Below are positions 29,352 through 38,659 of a DNA stretch of 64,000 nucleotides, one piece after another. Origin of the DNA: Gammaproteobacteria bacterium (lineage in GTDB: Bacteria > Pseudomonadota > Gammaproteobacteria > HK1); assembly GCA_021773635.1 (NCBI GenBank), contig JAJFJV010000017.1, positions 62,001-126,000 of the forward strand. The letters are read 5' to 3'. Under the pieces are notes generated by a model. The model was given only the letters and a program-made list of their open reading frames with translations. It made no database searches and had not been told where the DNA came from. The translations under genes were made by a program, and so were the position numbers. Each line of letters starts with the position of its first letter. Position 1 is the first letter of the stretch.

Positions 29352-30272
29352 TCAGGCGCTGAAGACCTTCAGCAGGGATGACAACTCGGGGATATCGCTA
29401 TCACAGAAAGGCGCCCGCAGGCGTCTCCAGCCCGCATCCTGACGGCTCTCGGCCACTAGCGCCTTGAGGACGGGAATCAGCGGATTCGCCTCAATGGCCC
29501 GGCGCACGCGCGTCACGGCCTGTTGGCGTTCAGGAGCATCCGGATCACCGTCCAGCCAGGCATCGTAAAGCTGCCGGATGGCCCCGGCACACACATTTGC
29601 ATTGGCAGTAATACAACCAGCGCCCCCCTGTTCCAGCATTGGCAGCAACAAGCTTTCGGTCCCCGGGAAAATAGCGAGTTCGGGAAAGTGGCGGATGTAT
29701 TCCAGCGTATGGGCAGCGTCTCCCGAGCTGTCCTTAATCCCGGCGATAATTTCGGGAAAGGTGGTTTGCAGGCGGGATACCACTGTCAACGGGATCGGCA
29801 CTCCGGAGAGTTTCGGGAAGTGGTAGAGATAGAGGCGTAGATCCGGGTGTGCCAGGCCCTCAATCAGATCGGCATACACCCGAAACAACCCCGGGTCACT
29901 AATCCCCTTGTAGTAAAAGGGAGGCACCACCAGGATCCGCGGGCACCCGTTGGCAAGCGCGTGGCGGGCCAATTCCAGGGTGTCAGGCCAGGCACAACAC
30001 CCTACACCCACCATCAGACGCTCGGGCGGCAAACCTCCGGCGAGGACCTGCTCCAGCAACACCTTGCGCTCTCGCACACTAAATGACGGCGCCTCGCCGG
30101 TACTACCCCAGAGCAGCAATCCGTGACATCCCTCGGCAAGAAGATTTTGCCCATGAACAATGAGGCGTGAGGCATCCGCTGCAAGTTCATGATCCAGCGG
30201 GCTCAAAACAGGCGCCCAGATGCCGTGCTCCGGGAAGTGTCTGGCAAGCTGCCCGCGGTCCTCCGACCCCAT
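29352..30272 (-). CDS. DapA/NanA-family pyruvate-dependent aldolase, specificity unknown
   Basis: A 306-residue TIM-barrel enzyme of the dihydrodipicolinate synthase/N-acetylneuraminate lyase family. The Schiff-base lysine is in IAGIKDSSGD and the catalytic tyrosine in RLYLYHFPKL; the phosphate-loop GSTGEAPSFSVRER replaces the usual GTTGE, and the residues that mark true DapA (for example the TGES context and the substrate arginine) are not clear. It is therefore called a family member, not DapA. AGGAG stands ahead of the ATG. The gene is alone, divergent from the desaturase and convergent with the secretin-like gene. Confidence 0.85.
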   Translation of the reverse strand: MGSEDRGQLARHFPEHGIWAPVLSPLDHELAADASRLIVHGQNLLAEGCHGLLLWGSTGEAPSFSVRERKVLLEQVLAGGLPPERLMVGVGCCAWPDTLELARHALANGCPRILVVPPFYYKGISDPGLFRVYADLIEGLAHPDLRLYLYHFPKLSGVPIPLTVVSRLQTTFPEIIAGIKDSSGDAAHTLEYIRHFPELAIFPGTESLLLPMLEQGGAGCITANANVCAGAIRQLYDAWLDGDPDAPERQQAVTRVRRAIEANPLIPVLKALVAESRQDAGWRRLRAPFCDSDIPELSSLLKVFSA

Positions 30273-30441
30273 AAGTCTGGCTCCTGTTTCGACTTCTATC
30301 TGCTACTATAACCGCCTCGCAACAGATTGCCCCTCCGGATATCTTTTGGGTTCTCTATTCCCGTAAAGCAAGCGGCATTACTGCCGCTACACAGTTGTAT
30401 TCCCGAATCATTCCAGTCGTTTAGCGGAGTTCCCAAGGCAT

Positions 30442-31638
30442 ATGTGGTATCAGGGCTTATTACAACCCACGTTATGGCAGGCGACCCTCATCGTACTGCT
30501 GCTCACTCACTTAACCATACTTAGCGTCACCATTTACCTGCACCGCCACTCGGCGCACCGCGCCCTCGACCTGCATCCGGCGCTGGCGCATATTTTCCGT
30601 TTTTGGCTGTGGCTGACCACAGGCATGACCACCCGCGGCTGGACCGCCATTCATCGCAAGCACCACGCCCATTGCGAAACCCCCGAAGATCCACACAGCC
30701 CGGTAATTGAAGGACTGGGCAAAGTCCTGTGGGAAGGAGTTGAGCTCTATCGTGCCGCGGACACCGGGGAAAACCATGACCGCTACGGCAAGGGCACGCC
30801 GGACGACTGGCTGGAACGATGGGTCTATCACCGCTATCCCACCGTTGGACTGGCGATCCTGCTGGTCATCGATCTGCTGCTCTTTGGTCTTATCGGTCTC
30901 AGCATCTGGGCCATCCAGATGCTCTGGATACCACTCTTCGCGGCCGGCGTGATCAACGGCCTGGGGCACCACATCGGCTACCGCAATTTTGAAACGCCGG
31001 ATGCCTCCACCAACCTGCTGCCATGGGGACTCCTGATTGGCGGCGAGGAACTGCACAACAATCATCACACTTACCCGAGTTCCGCCAAACTCTCGGTACA
31101 GTGGTGGGAATTTGATCTTGGGTGGTGCTGGATCCGGCTGTTTGAGATTCTGGGATTGGCGCGGATAAAGCGCACCACACCGGTATTACGTCAGGTGCCG
31201 GGAAAATCAGAGATCGACTGGGACACGGTAGCCGCGATCATCGACAATCGCTTTCAACTCATGGCCCGTTTCGGAAGGAAGGTTATTGCTCCTCTGGTCG
31301 AACAGGAGCAGGCATCGGCTGATGCTTCGAGGAAGGCCCTGTATCAGCGGGCAAAGGCCGTACTCTGTCGGGAACAGAGCCTGATGGATACAGCTACACG
31401 AGAGCGAATCCAGCATCTGCTTGAGCACAGCCAGGTACTCAAGACCGTCTATCAGACACGGCTCGATCTGCAGCAGCTTTGGCTGGACCATGGCGCCAGT
31501 AAGGAAGAATTGCTGGAAGCCCTGAAACGGTGGTGTAAAGAAGCAGAGGAAAGCGGAATACAGGTGTTACAGGAATTTTCTGCGCAACTGCGTGCCTGCA
31601 GCAGTATTCATCCCGCGGGTATCGCGATTCGCGCCTAA
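30442..31638 (+). CDS. Membrane fatty acid desaturase (acyl-CoA delta-9 type)
   Basis: A 398-residue integral membrane desaturase. The three histidine boxes are complete: HRHSAHR near residue 34, HRKHHAH near 71 and HNNHHTYP near 214, with two pairs of membrane helices placed as in stearoyl-CoA desaturases. It introduces a double bond in acyl chains with O2 and an electron donor. The C-terminal 130 residues beyond the catalytic core form a helical extension (RERIQHLLEHSQVLKTV), common in bacterial members. The promoter region shared with the divergent aldolase has no strong boxes. It ends at a terminator-like palindrome. Confidence 0.92.
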   Translation: MWYQGLLQPTLWQATLIVLLLTHLTILSVTIYLHRHSAHRALDLHPALAHIFRFWLWLTTGMTTRGWTAIHRKHHAHCETPEDPHSPVIEGLGKVLWEGVELYRAADTGENHDRYGKGTPDDWLERWVYHRYPTVGLAILLVIDLLLFGLIGLSIWAIQMLWIPLFAAGVINGLGHHIGYRNFETPDASTNLLPWGLLIGGEELHNNHHTYPSSAKLSVQWWEFDLGWCWIRLFEILGLARIKRTTPVLRQVPGKSEIDWDTVAAIIDNRFQLMARFGRKVIAPLVEQEQASADASRKALYQRAKAVLCREQSLMDTATRERIQHLLEHSQVLKTVYQTRLDLQQLWLDHGASKEELLEALKRWCKEAEESGIQVLQEFSAQLRACSSIHPAGIAIRA

Positions 31639-31643
31639 AAAAA

Positions 31644-31693
31644 GCGGACATGGCTCGCCCTACCGATCCACGCGTAGGGCGAGCCATGTCCGC
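31644..31693. terminator. Palindromic intergenic repeat, copy 2, acting as bidirectional terminator
   Basis: A perfect 20-base inverted repeat (arm GTAGGGCGAGCCATGTCCGC) with a ten-base centre. On the minus strand the hairpin is followed directly by seven T residues, so it is a strong intrinsic terminator for galU and hence for the whole polysaccharide locus. It lies between the convergent desaturase and galU genes. Arm sequence is 18 of 20 identical to the copy at 29240-29306. Confidence 0.88.
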
Positions 31694-31702
31694 CGTTCTC
31701 TC

Positions 31703-32581
31703 TTAAGCTAAATCCAGGCCCTTCAGGTAGGCACGGAATTCATCCTTCACTTCCGCATGTTCCAAGCCATATTCCACCGCCGCCTCCAGATAGCCCAGCT
31801 TGTTACCGCAATCGTAACGGCGACCATGAAAACGCCATGACAACACCCTTTCCTCGGCAAGTAGCGCGGCGATACCATCGGTAAGCTGGATCTCTCCGCC
31901 GGCGCCTTTCCCGGTAGTCGCCAACAGCTCCATGATGCGCGGCGTGAGCACATAGCGTCCCACCACCCCCAGAGTAGAGGGCGCCACCGCCGGTGCGGGC
32001 TTTTCCACGATGGCGTCGATGCAACTGGTGCGTTCATCAATGGGGGAAATGTCGACGATGCCGTACTTATCGGTATCGGCACGATTGATCTCCTCCACTG
32101 CAATGACACTGGACTGCTCACGCTCGAAGATCTCGACCATTTGCGAAAGACAGCCCTGCTTGCCTCCATTGATCAGATCGTCGGCAAGAATCACGGCAAA
32201 GGGCTCGTCGCCCACCACCGGACGCGCACAAAGCACCGCATGACCGAGGCCCAACGGCTCAGCCTGACGGATGTAGATACAATTAATGCCTGCAGGCAGA
32301 GTATCCCGGGCCTGCGCCAATAGCGCGTGCTTGCCGCCCTGCTCCAGCTCACTTTCCAGCTCGTAAGCCTTGTCGAAATGGTCCTCGATAGAACGCTTGG
32401 TACGGCCAGTAACGAAGATAAGATCGGTAATCCCGGCCGCCACCGCCTCTTCCGCGGCATACTGAATCAGTGGCTTATCCACCACTGGCAGCATTTCCTT
32501 GGGACTCGCCTTGGTAGCCGGCAAAAAGCGGGTACCCAGACCGGCAACAGGAAATACCGCCTTACGTACGCGAGCGCTCAT
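31703..32581 (-). CDS. galU: UTP-glucose-1-phosphate uridylyltransferase
   Basis: A 292-residue GalU that makes UDP-glucose from UTP and glucose-1-phosphate. The nucleotide-binding N-terminus reads [18 protein letters not shown], and EKP-type residues occur in [12 protein letters not shown]. Length is typical. It overlaps the upstream dehydratase gene by four bases (ATGA) and is the last gene of the polysaccharide locus before a T-rich terminator. It supplies activated glucose for surface polysaccharide. Confidence 0.95.
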   Translation of the reverse strand: MSARVRKAVFPVAGLGTRFLPATKASPKEMLPVVDKPLIQYAAEEAVAAGITDLIFVTGRTKRSIEDHFDKAYELESELEQGGKHALLAQARDTLPAGINCIYIRQAEPLGLGHAVLCARPVVGDEPFAVILADDLINGGKQGCLSQMVEIFEREQSSVIAVEEINRADTDKYGIVDISPIDERTSCIDAIVEKPAPAVAPSTLGVVGRYVLTPRIMELLATTGKGAGGEIQLTDGIAALLAEERVLSWRFHGRRYDCGNKLGYLEAAVEYGLEHAEVKDEFRAYLKGLDLA

Positions 32582-34461
32582 CGCCGCACCTGCTCAAGTG
32601 GCACCACGTTGGATTTATCATCCTCCGGGCTACGGGAAAATTCCGGCACTAACTTGCTTAATAACATATCGAGTTCCTTGTCATTTTCGCCCTCAGCGAT
32701 CTCAATCATCCGCGTGATGTCATCCAGGCAACGGTCCCAGTGGCGCTCCCGACAACGAGCAAGTAACAGCTTGTCCCGTCCCGTGGCCGTCAAGCCCTCC
32801 TGTTCATGGAACAACTCCTCAAACATTTTCTCGCCAGGACGCAGACCGGTATAAATAATCTCTATCTCTTCGCCCAGGATCTTTCCAGACAGCGCAATCA
32901 TCTGCTCCGCCAGATAACTGATACGAATGGGCTCGCCCATGTCGAGTACAAAGATCTCACCGCCCTTACCCACCACCGATGCTTCCATGATCAGCTGGCA
33001 GGCCTCGGGAATGGTCATGAAATAGCGGGTGACCTCCGGGTGGGTAACTGTCACCGGGCCACCAGCGGCAATCTGCCGGCGAAATAGCGGCACCACACTG
33101 CCCGCGGAATCCAGTACATTGCCAAAACGCACGGTGACGAAATGGGTGGTTGCCCCCTGACTGCTTTTTCCCTGACAGAAAAGCTCTGCCACCCGTTTGC
33201 TCGCCCCCATCACATTGGTGGGGTTCACCGCCTTGTCAGTAGAAATGAGGAGAAAAGTGCTCACGCCGTGGCGTATCGCGGCTTCGGCAAGATTGCGAGT
33301 ACCCCGAACATTGTTGCGTACCGCCTGGCGCAGACGGGTTTCGAGCATGGGCACATGCTTATAAGCCGCAGCATGGAAAACGAAGTCTGGTTTGTGGGTC
33401 GCCAGCACACGCTCGATGCCTACCGCATCGCCCACATCACAGAGACAAACGCGTAACGCCTGCTCGGGAAAGCGTTCCTGTAACTCCCCCTCGATGCGAT
33501 AGAGGTTGTATTCGCTATTATCCAACACCACAAGAATGGCGGGGTTTATTTCAGCAATTTGTCGGCAGAGCTCAGAGCCGATGGAACCCCCACCACCACT
33601 TACCAGCACCACCTTGCCCGAGATACCAGCACGGATGCCATCCCAGTCCAGCGCAACAGGTGCGCGCCCGAGCAAGTCTTCAATAGAAACCTCGCGCAGT
33701 TCCTTTATTGCTGCCCGCCCAGAGACCAGATCCTGCATCCGCGGCAAGGTGCGAAAAGGTACACCCGATTTTTCACACAGCCCCACGAGGCGACGCATTT
33801 GTCGTGAATTGGCGGTAGGCACGGCAATCAGAATGAGATCGATATTCATCTGCTTCACCAGCCGCGGAATACGCCCACACCGCCCGGCAACACGCACACC
33901 GTGGATCTCCTGCCCTGATTTCTCCCGATCATCATCCACAAAGGCGACCGCTGAATAACCATGATCGCGATCCCGCAGCAGGTCCCGCACCAGCATTTCA
34001 CCGGCATGGCCCGCCCCCACAATCAATACCTTGTGCTCAGCCAATTGATAAAGGTGGTGCTCCTTCATCCAGCGATAGATAAGCCGCGGACCGCCAAGGA
34101 AAATACCCAATAACAGCGCATAAATGGGAAATACCGAGCGTGGAATCCCCTCCATACGGGTCAATACAAAAAGGGTCACGGCCGAGAGAGAAATACCCAC
34201 CACTACGGCCTTGAGGATACGCAGGAGATCGGGCACCGAGGCGAAGCGCCATACCCCGCGATAGAGGCCAAAACGCCAGGATGTGAGCCCTTGAACCAGA
34301 ATCACCACCGGCAGCGCACCAAGCGCGGGCTGAAGTACTTCTTCAGGAATAGAATCGAGATTAAAACGCAGCCAGTAGGCCCCTATCCACGCCACTGGAA
34401 CCATCAGGAGATCGTGAGAAAAGGCAGCCCACCTACTTCTAAAATGATTGATAATACTCAC
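32578..34461 (-). CDS. wbpM: Membrane-bound UDP-GlcNAc 4,6-dehydratase (WbpM/PglF/CapD type)
   Basis: A 627-residue protein with four N-terminal membrane helices, a first Rossmann (CoA/NAD-binding-like) domain starting [17 protein letters not shown], and a C-terminal extended SDR domain starting [15 protein letters not shown]. The catalytic stretch is [16 protein letters not shown], where the usual Tyr of YxxxK is Met, as in WbpM and PglF. These enzymes make UDP-4-keto-6-deoxy-GlcNAc, the precursor of D-QuiNAc, D-FucNAc and bacillosamine. WbpM at the end of the cluster matches P. aeruginosa B-band loci. Start is GTG and overlaps the stop of a small membrane ORF (GTGA). Confidence 0.93.
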   Translation of the reverse strand: MSIINHFRSRWAAFSHDLLMVPVAWIGAYWLRFNLDSIPEEVLQPALGALPVVILVQGLTSWRFGLYRGVWRFASVPDLLRILKAVVVGISLSAVTLFVLTRMEGIPRSVFPIYALLLGIFLGGPRLIYRWMKEHHLYQLAEHKVLIVGAGHAGEMLVRDLLRDRDHGYSAVAFVDDDREKSGQEIHGVRVAGRCGRIPRLVKQMNIDLILIAVPTANSRQMRRLVGLCEKSGVPFRTLPRMQDLVSGRAAIKELREVSIEDLLGRAPVALDWDGIRAGISGKVVLVSGGGGSIGSELCRQIAEINPAILVVLDNSEYNLYRIEGELQERFPEQALRVCLCDVGDAVGIERVLATHKPDFVFHAAAYKHVPMLETRLRQAVRNNVRGTRNLAEAAIRHGVSTFLLISTDKAVNPTNVMGASKRVAELFCQGKSSQGATTHFVTVRFGNVLDSAGSVVPLFRRQIAAGGPVTVTHPEVTRYFMTIPEACQLIMEASVVGKGGEIFVLDMGEPIRISYLAEQMIALSGKILGEEIEIIYTGLRPGEKMFEELFHEQEGLTATGRDKLLLARCRERHWDRCLDDITRMIEIAEGENDKELDMLLSKLVPEFSRSPEDDKSNVVPLEQVRR

Positions 34462-34631
34462 GTTATTTCCGTATTCCAGACATTAATGGCCTTGATATGA
34501 TGGCCCATAATGAGGATAAAAATGTATGCGATAGCCCAGCCTGACAGAAGCAACCATTGGCATTCCAGGAGGCATAAATGCGCCACGATCGTGGGGCCGG
34601 CACAGGCAAGCATCAGGCTATACTCCAGCAT
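34458..34631 (-). CDS. Possible small membrane protein (57 codons)
   Basis: An ORF too short for usual gene callers. It encodes 57 residues, very hydrophobic (LLLSGWAIAYIFILIMGHHI forms a clear helix), and its TGA overlaps the GTG start of the WbpM-like gene, as expected for a coupled gene. A second ATG six codons in has GGAG nine bases before it. I do not recognise it. It could be a true small subunit, or the leftover end of a membrane glycosyltransferase gene that once stood here. Confidence 0.4.
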   Translation of the reverse strand: MLEYSLMLACAGPTIVAHLCLLECQWLLLSGWAIAYIFILIMGHHIKAINVWNTEIT

Positions 34632-34685
34632 AATAACCCGGCGGTGGCTCGGTAATCATGCGCCAAATGGATATCACTTCACGTA

Positions 34686-34955
34686 CTATTCGTAGTGACT
34701 CCACATCCTCAATACATGAACGATTCTTCGTTCTTCATCAAGACGGTAGACAAGTCGGTGCTGAATATTAATGCGGCGAGAATAATAACCTCGCAGGTTC
34801 CCAACTAATTTTTCGAATCTAGGAGGCGCAGCTAAGGGATCAGTTTGAAGCAATTCCAACAACTTGACTGCCTGCTTTTTTAGGCCCGCACCGGATAGAT
34901 TTTTAGCGTCTTTTACCGCTTGGCGGGATAAAATAAGTTGCCATGTCAGAGACAT
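34686..34955 (-). CDS. yoeB: YoeB/Txe-family mRNA interferase toxin
   Basis: An 89-residue toxin. The pattern GYYSRRINIQHRLVYRLD and the terminal RMWSHYE place it in the Txe/YoeB group; the Arg in YYSRR and the C-terminal His correspond to catalytic residues of YoeB, which cleaves mRNA at the ribosomal A site. The usual GKGKPE loop is reduced to PPRFEKL. It follows the antitoxin gene after 18 bases and sits within the polysaccharide operon, in the same orientation. Confidence 0.9.
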   Translation of the reverse strand: MSLTWQLILSRQAVKDAKNLSGAGLKKQAVKLLELLQTDPLAAPPRFEKLVGNLRGYYSRRINIQHRLVYRLDEERRIVHVLRMWSHYE

Positions 34956-34973
34956 TAGCGCTGCATGCCCGTT

Positions 34974-35225
34974 TCACCAATCCAGTTCACGTAGCGGTGT
35001 ACCCTTCTCAATTGGCTCTTTCGCAGCCCTGTGGATACTTTCAACCAGGCCTGAAACCTGATTCAGATAAATGGTCTCTTCAATTGCATGCCAATCCTCG
35101 GCACTCAACACAACAAAGTCTTCTCCAGATCGTCGTGTGACGTGAAGAACATCATGACTTTCAATTACTTGATCAACATTTTTCTTCAAGTGCTGGCGAA
35201 AATAATTTGCCGTAACTTCGTTCAT
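34974..35225 (-). CDS. yefM: YefM/Phd-family antitoxin
   Basis: An 83-residue antitoxin: an N-terminal Phd/YefM DNA-binding fold (VTANYFRQHLKKNVDQVIES, then LHVTRRSGEDFVVLSAEDW) and a more flexible C-terminal part that would wrap the toxin. It comes first in the pair, as is typical, and would repress its own promoter. The 5' gap to the sugar epimerase gene (270 bases) contains a hairpin but no clear promoter or operator. Confidence 0.9.
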   Translation of the reverse strand: MNEVTANYFRQHLKKNVDQVIESHDVLHVTRRSGEDFVVLSAEDWHAIEETIYLNQVSGLVESIHRAAKEPIEKGTPLRELDW

Positions 35226-35251
35226 TGTGGGATAACCCCATTTTTCAGTAC

Positions 35252-35282
35252 TGGGTTGCCGTACAGCTTAGCGAGCAACCCA
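35252..35282. repeat. Inverted repeat in the gap between the epimerase and antitoxin genes
   Basis: An eight-base perfect inverted repeat (TGGGTTGC/GCAACCCA) with a 15-base centre, about 30 bases upstream of the antitoxin start. No T-run follows on the minus strand. It could be a weak terminator for the upstream sugar genes or part of an operator. The rest of the 270-base gap (35226-35496) shows no gene. Confidence 0.35.
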
Positions 35283-35496
35283 AGCTCATGCAACCAAAAG
35301 ACAGCAAAAATGTTCCGGCGATTTTTATCATCTCAAATCAGAAAATATCCTCCAGGTACCAGCCTGCATTTACCGCCATTTTCACCAGCTCCACGATGCA
35401 TTAGGCAATCGCTGGAAACTGTGATTTTGGACTGTCTTCCTTGACGGGGAAGCTTAGGCCCTGAAGTAAATGAGAACATAAGACTCCGATTCTGTA

Positions 35497-36639
35497 CTAC
35501 TTCCGCCAAACGGTATGATTCACGTAGTCGATGTAACTCAGAATGATCCGCACCACCTTTCTGGAAACCGCTCCGGCCTCGTAGTCCGGGGCGATGCTGA
35601 AAGGTCTTCCGGCGCTCTCCGCGTGGTCCACCACCAATTGCACTGCTTGCAGTACCCGCTCAGGGACCAGCCCACTCATTACCAGTGTACCTACATCCAT
35701 ACCCTCGGGGCGTTCATGTGCCTCGCGCAGGGTCACCGCCGGAAAGTTGAGCAGGGAAGCCTCTTCGGTAATCGTCCCGCTGTCTGAAAGTACGCAAAAA
35801 GCATTTTCTTGCAGGTGAATATAGTCAAAAAAACCAAGTGGCTTAAGGAAACGTATACGGGAATTCACCGAACGTGTGGAGGCAGCCTCCAGACGCTTGC
35901 GGGTACGGGGATGCGTGGAGAAGATGACTTCACGGTCAAAACGTTCAATCAGGGCTTCCACAGATTCCAGCAGACATTCCAGACGCGTCTCATCGTCCAC
36001 ATTTTCCTCACGGTGAGCACTTAGGACGAAATAACTGCCGGGTTCCAGCCCAAGATGCTCAAGCACATCCGAGGCCGCAATCTGTTTTGCATGGTGCCCA
36101 AGCACTTCTTCCATGCTTGAGCCGCATTTCATAATTGTTTCCGGCCGGATGCCCTCCTGCAGCAGATAACGGCGCGCATGCTCGGTGATGGTCAGATTAA
36201 TATCGCTGATATGGTCAATAATGCGACGATTAATCTCCTCGGGAACACGATCATCAAAGCAGCGATTTCCTGCCTCCATATGAAAAACGGGAATCTGCCG
36301 GCGCTTGGCAGCAATAGCCGCCAGACAACTATTGGTGTCCCCGTAAAATAGCACTGCATCCGGGGATTCCTGCTCGAACACCTCGTCGGCTGCAATAATG
36401 ACCTTGCCGATGGTTTCCGCGGCAGTCGCTCCCGCCGCCTGCAAAAAGTGATCCGGACGACGAATCTCCAGATCACGGAAGAACACATCGTTCAACTCAA
36501 AATCATAATTCTGTCCGGTATGGACAAGCACATGCTCGACATGACGATCGAGTTCTGCGATAACCCGGCTGAGCTTGATTAATTCGGGCCGGGTACCAAC
36601 AATAGTCATCACCTTGATGCGATTTTGTATCTCCACCAT
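35497..36639 (-). CDS. UDP-N-acetyl-hexosamine 2-epimerase (FnlC/WbvD type)
   Basis: A 380-residue WecB-fold epimerase. Seen: VMTIVGTRPELIKLSRVI at the N-terminus, FYGDTNSCLAA, and HMEAGNRCFDDRVPEE, which is the active-site region. It belongs to the FnlC/WbjD/WbvD group acting on UDP-L-6-deoxy-hexosamines rather than to WecB proper. In this locus it would do the final C2 inversion in making UDP-L-FucNAc or UDP-L-QuiNAc. It follows the dehydratase gene after 11 bases. Confidence 0.85.
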   Translation of the reverse strand: MVEIQNRIKVMTIVGTRPELIKLSRVIAELDRHVEHVLVHTGQNYDFELNDVFFRDLEIRRPDHFLQAAGATAAETIGKVIIAADEVFEQESPDAVLFYGDTNSCLAAIAAKRRQIPVFHMEAGNRCFDDRVPEEINRRIIDHISDINLTITEHARRYLLQEGIRPETIMKCGSSMEEVLGHHAKQIAASDVLEHLGLEPGSYFVLSAHREENVDDETRLECLLESVEALIERFDREVIFSTHPRTRKRLEAASTRSVNSRIRFLKPLGFFDYIHLQENAFCVLSDSGTITEEASLLNFPAVTLREAHERPEGMDVGTLVMSGLVPERVLQAVQLVVDHAESAGRPFSIAPDYEAGAVSRKVVRIILSYIDYVNHTVWRK

Positions 36640-36650
36640 GGGTTTTCCTT

Positions 36651-37718
36651 CTAGCGCAATAATTCGCCACCCTCGACCCGTGCGGCGACCCCAACCATGA
36701 GATCGTGGCCTTCGAGCAGGGCTCGAGTAGCCTCGAGATCAAGAACCCGATCTTCGGAACTGAACTCCTTTTCCAGAATATTCTGTTCCCCTATTTCGTT
36801 ATTACGCAGTTCCGGAAGCATGGGCAAAATGGAGAAATATTCTCCCCTCTCCACGGTATGGTGGCGCTCCTCATCGGACACCATGATCTCGTGCATCTTT
36901 TCGCCAGGCCGGATTCCCGTTATTTCAATCTCCACATCCCGATTACCAATCAGAGCCTTTGCGATATTAAGTACCGTGGCTGAAGGCGCACGAGGAACAT
37001 AGGTTTCGCCCGATTGGCCGCTTCTGATTGCCTCAAAAACCGTATCCACGGCCTCATTCAAACTCAACAGGAAACGGGTCATATCGGGAACGGTTACCGT
37101 TACCGGGCCACCATTGCAGATCTGCTCGTGAAACAGGGGAATCACCGACCCCCGTGAAGCTAATACATTGCCATAGCGCACGCATAGGAAACGCGTATCC
37201 GGCACGAGCACGTTGGCTGAGGTAAAGATTCGCTCCTGCAAGGCCTTGGTCATGCCCATCACATTGACCGGCTTGCAGGCCTTGTCGGTACTCACACCAA
37301 TCACAGTTTCCACAGAATACCCATGCTCACGAATTGAACGGACGATATTCTCGGCCCCCATACAATTGGTAAGCACCGCCTGCGCAGGGAAATACTCACA
37401 GGTCGGCACCTGCTTAAGTGCTGCAGCATTGATGACAATATCCGAATCCCGTGCCGCGCTGCACACATCCGCATAATCACGTACATCGCCGATACGAAAT
37501 TCCAGTGCATGCTGAAAATTGCGGTAGATCACCTCATCCGTGGTGACCGTCTGATGCAAATAGGCAAGCCGCATATCGTGCTGTTTGCCCTCATCACGCG
37601 AAAGAATGATGACCTTTTTTGGTGTGCCCAGCTCTCCGGAAAGAAGGCGTCGAACCAACACCTTGCCCAGAGAACCGGTACCGCCAGTTACAAGAATTGT
37701 CTTGTTTTGAAAAATCAT
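36651..37718 (-). CDS. UDP-GlcNAc C4,6-dehydratase/C5-epimerase (FnlA/WbjB/WbvB type)
   Basis: A 355-residue extended SDR enzyme without membrane part. The cofactor loop is VTGGTGSLGKVLVRRLL; the catalytic stretch is STDKACKPVNVMGMTK with Met in place of the standard Tyr, as in the FlaA1/FnlA group. FnlA-type enzymes turn UDP-D-GlcNAc into UDP-2-acetamido-2,6-dideoxy-4-keto sugars with C5 inversion, the first step to L-FucNAc, L-QuiNAc and L-RhaNAc. Its start overlaps the reductase gene by ATGA and the epimerase gene is next, so the three form one pathway unit. Confidence 0.88.
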   Translation of the reverse strand: MIFQNKTILVTGGTGSLGKVLVRRLLSGELGTPKKVIILSRDEGKQHDMRLAYLHQTVTTDEVIYRNFQHALEFRIGDVRDYADVCSAARDSDIVINAAALKQVPTCEYFPAQAVLTNCMGAENIVRSIREHGYSVETVIGVSTDKACKPVNVMGMTKALQERIFTSANVLVPDTRFLCVRYGNVLASRGSVIPLFHEQICNGGPVTVTVPDMTRFLLSLNEAVDTVFEAIRSGQSGETYVPRAPSATVLNIAKALIGNRDVEIEITGIRPGEKMHEIMVSDEERHHTVERGEYFSILPMLPELRNNEIGEQNILEKEFSSEDRVLDLEATRALLEGHDLMVGVAARVEGGELLR

Positions 37719-38593
37719 TGCTGTTGTTCTCGCCTCGCCATGATCAACTCCGCCAGCTCGTCCAGCATCTTGTCCCAGCCGGGGGCACGATAGCCGGTGG
37801 CCGCGGCAAACCGATCGGCCACCAGACTCCGGTCACAGACAAATGAGTCATCCGGCTGTATATCGATATCATCGCGCCCCAATCGCGTCGACAATTCGCA
37901 CAACAGAGTGTATTTGTCGATGGGTTGGGACGCGACCTGAAAAACACCGGACAGTTCCTGGTGCTGGAGAAGAATTCGTTCGATAACCCGGGCCATCTCC
38001 ATGGTAGTTAAGCCCGTATAAATTGCCTTCCGATATCCCTTTATGGCACCTCTCTGGGCCAGAAACCACTCAATAAGACTGCCCTTTCGGTTGAGTTCCA
38101 GACCGATTATCGAGGTACGCAGGGTCACGCAGTGAGTATCACTCACCTCACCCAGATACTTGGTACGCCCATAGAAATCCTGTGCATCGGACGGGTCGTC
38201 TTCTGTATAGCCCCCGCGATCCCCGGAAAAAACGCAGTCAGTGCTCATATGAATCAGGCGTGCTCCGGCAGCAGCGCAGATGTTACTGAGCTTATGGGGA
38301 AAAACAGCATTCAGCTCAAGGCTCGGCAGGGCGAGTTTAGCCTCATCCCGCTGCTTGATGAGACCGATGGCATTAATGACTGCCTCTGGCCTGAACTGCG
38401 CGAACATGGAGGCCAGGTCCTCTTCATGTCGTACATCGATCCCAGCAAAGATATGCTCCGCCTCAAACAGACCATGTTGCAAGTAGGGCTCTACACCCCG
38501 CCGCAGCGTCACTCGCGTCTCGTGGCAGCTTCCAAAATGCTGCCAAAGTTGATGACCGAGCATGCCGTCCCCGCCAAGGATCAGTATGCGCAT
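37715..38593 (-). CDS. RmlD-like NDP-4-keto-6-deoxysugar reductase (WbvR type)
   Basis: A 292-residue SDR with ILGGDGMLGHQLWQHF at the N-terminus and YGRTKYLGEV holding the catalytic YxxxK. Its length and order are those of RmlD-like reductases. FnlB/WbjC/CapF enzymes of the L-FucNAc pathway are about 370 residues with a C-terminal cupin; this protein lacks that part. The set dehydratase + short RmlD-like reductase + WecB-like epimerase matches the WbvB-WbvR-WbvD route to UDP-L-QuiNAc (via L-RhaNAc). This product assignment is inference from domain structure. Confidence 0.82.
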   Translation of the reverse strand: MRILILGGDGMLGHQLWQHFGSCHETRVTLRRGVEPYLQHGLFEAEHIFAGIDVRHEEDLASMFAQFRPEAVINAIGLIKQRDEAKLALPSLELNAVFPHKLSNICAAAGARLIHMSTDCVFSGDRGGYTEDDPSDAQDFYGRTKYLGEVSDTHCVTLRTSIIGLELNRKGSLIEWFLAQRGAIKGYRKAIYTGLTTMEMARVIERILLQHQELSGVFQVASQPIDKYTLLCELSTRLGRDDIDIQPDDSFVCDRSLVADRFAAATGYRAPGWDKMLDELAELIMARREQQQ

Positions 38594-38659
38594 AACTGCA
38601 TCTCCTTAAGAATACTCACTCGCGCGCACAATCGTTCATGGCCAAATTGTCTCCTTAGT

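Noticed and set aside
29352-30272. Annotation as DapA (dihydrodipicolinate synthase)
   Set aside because: Schiff-base Lys and Tyr are present but residues specific for DapA are not clear, so only the family is named.
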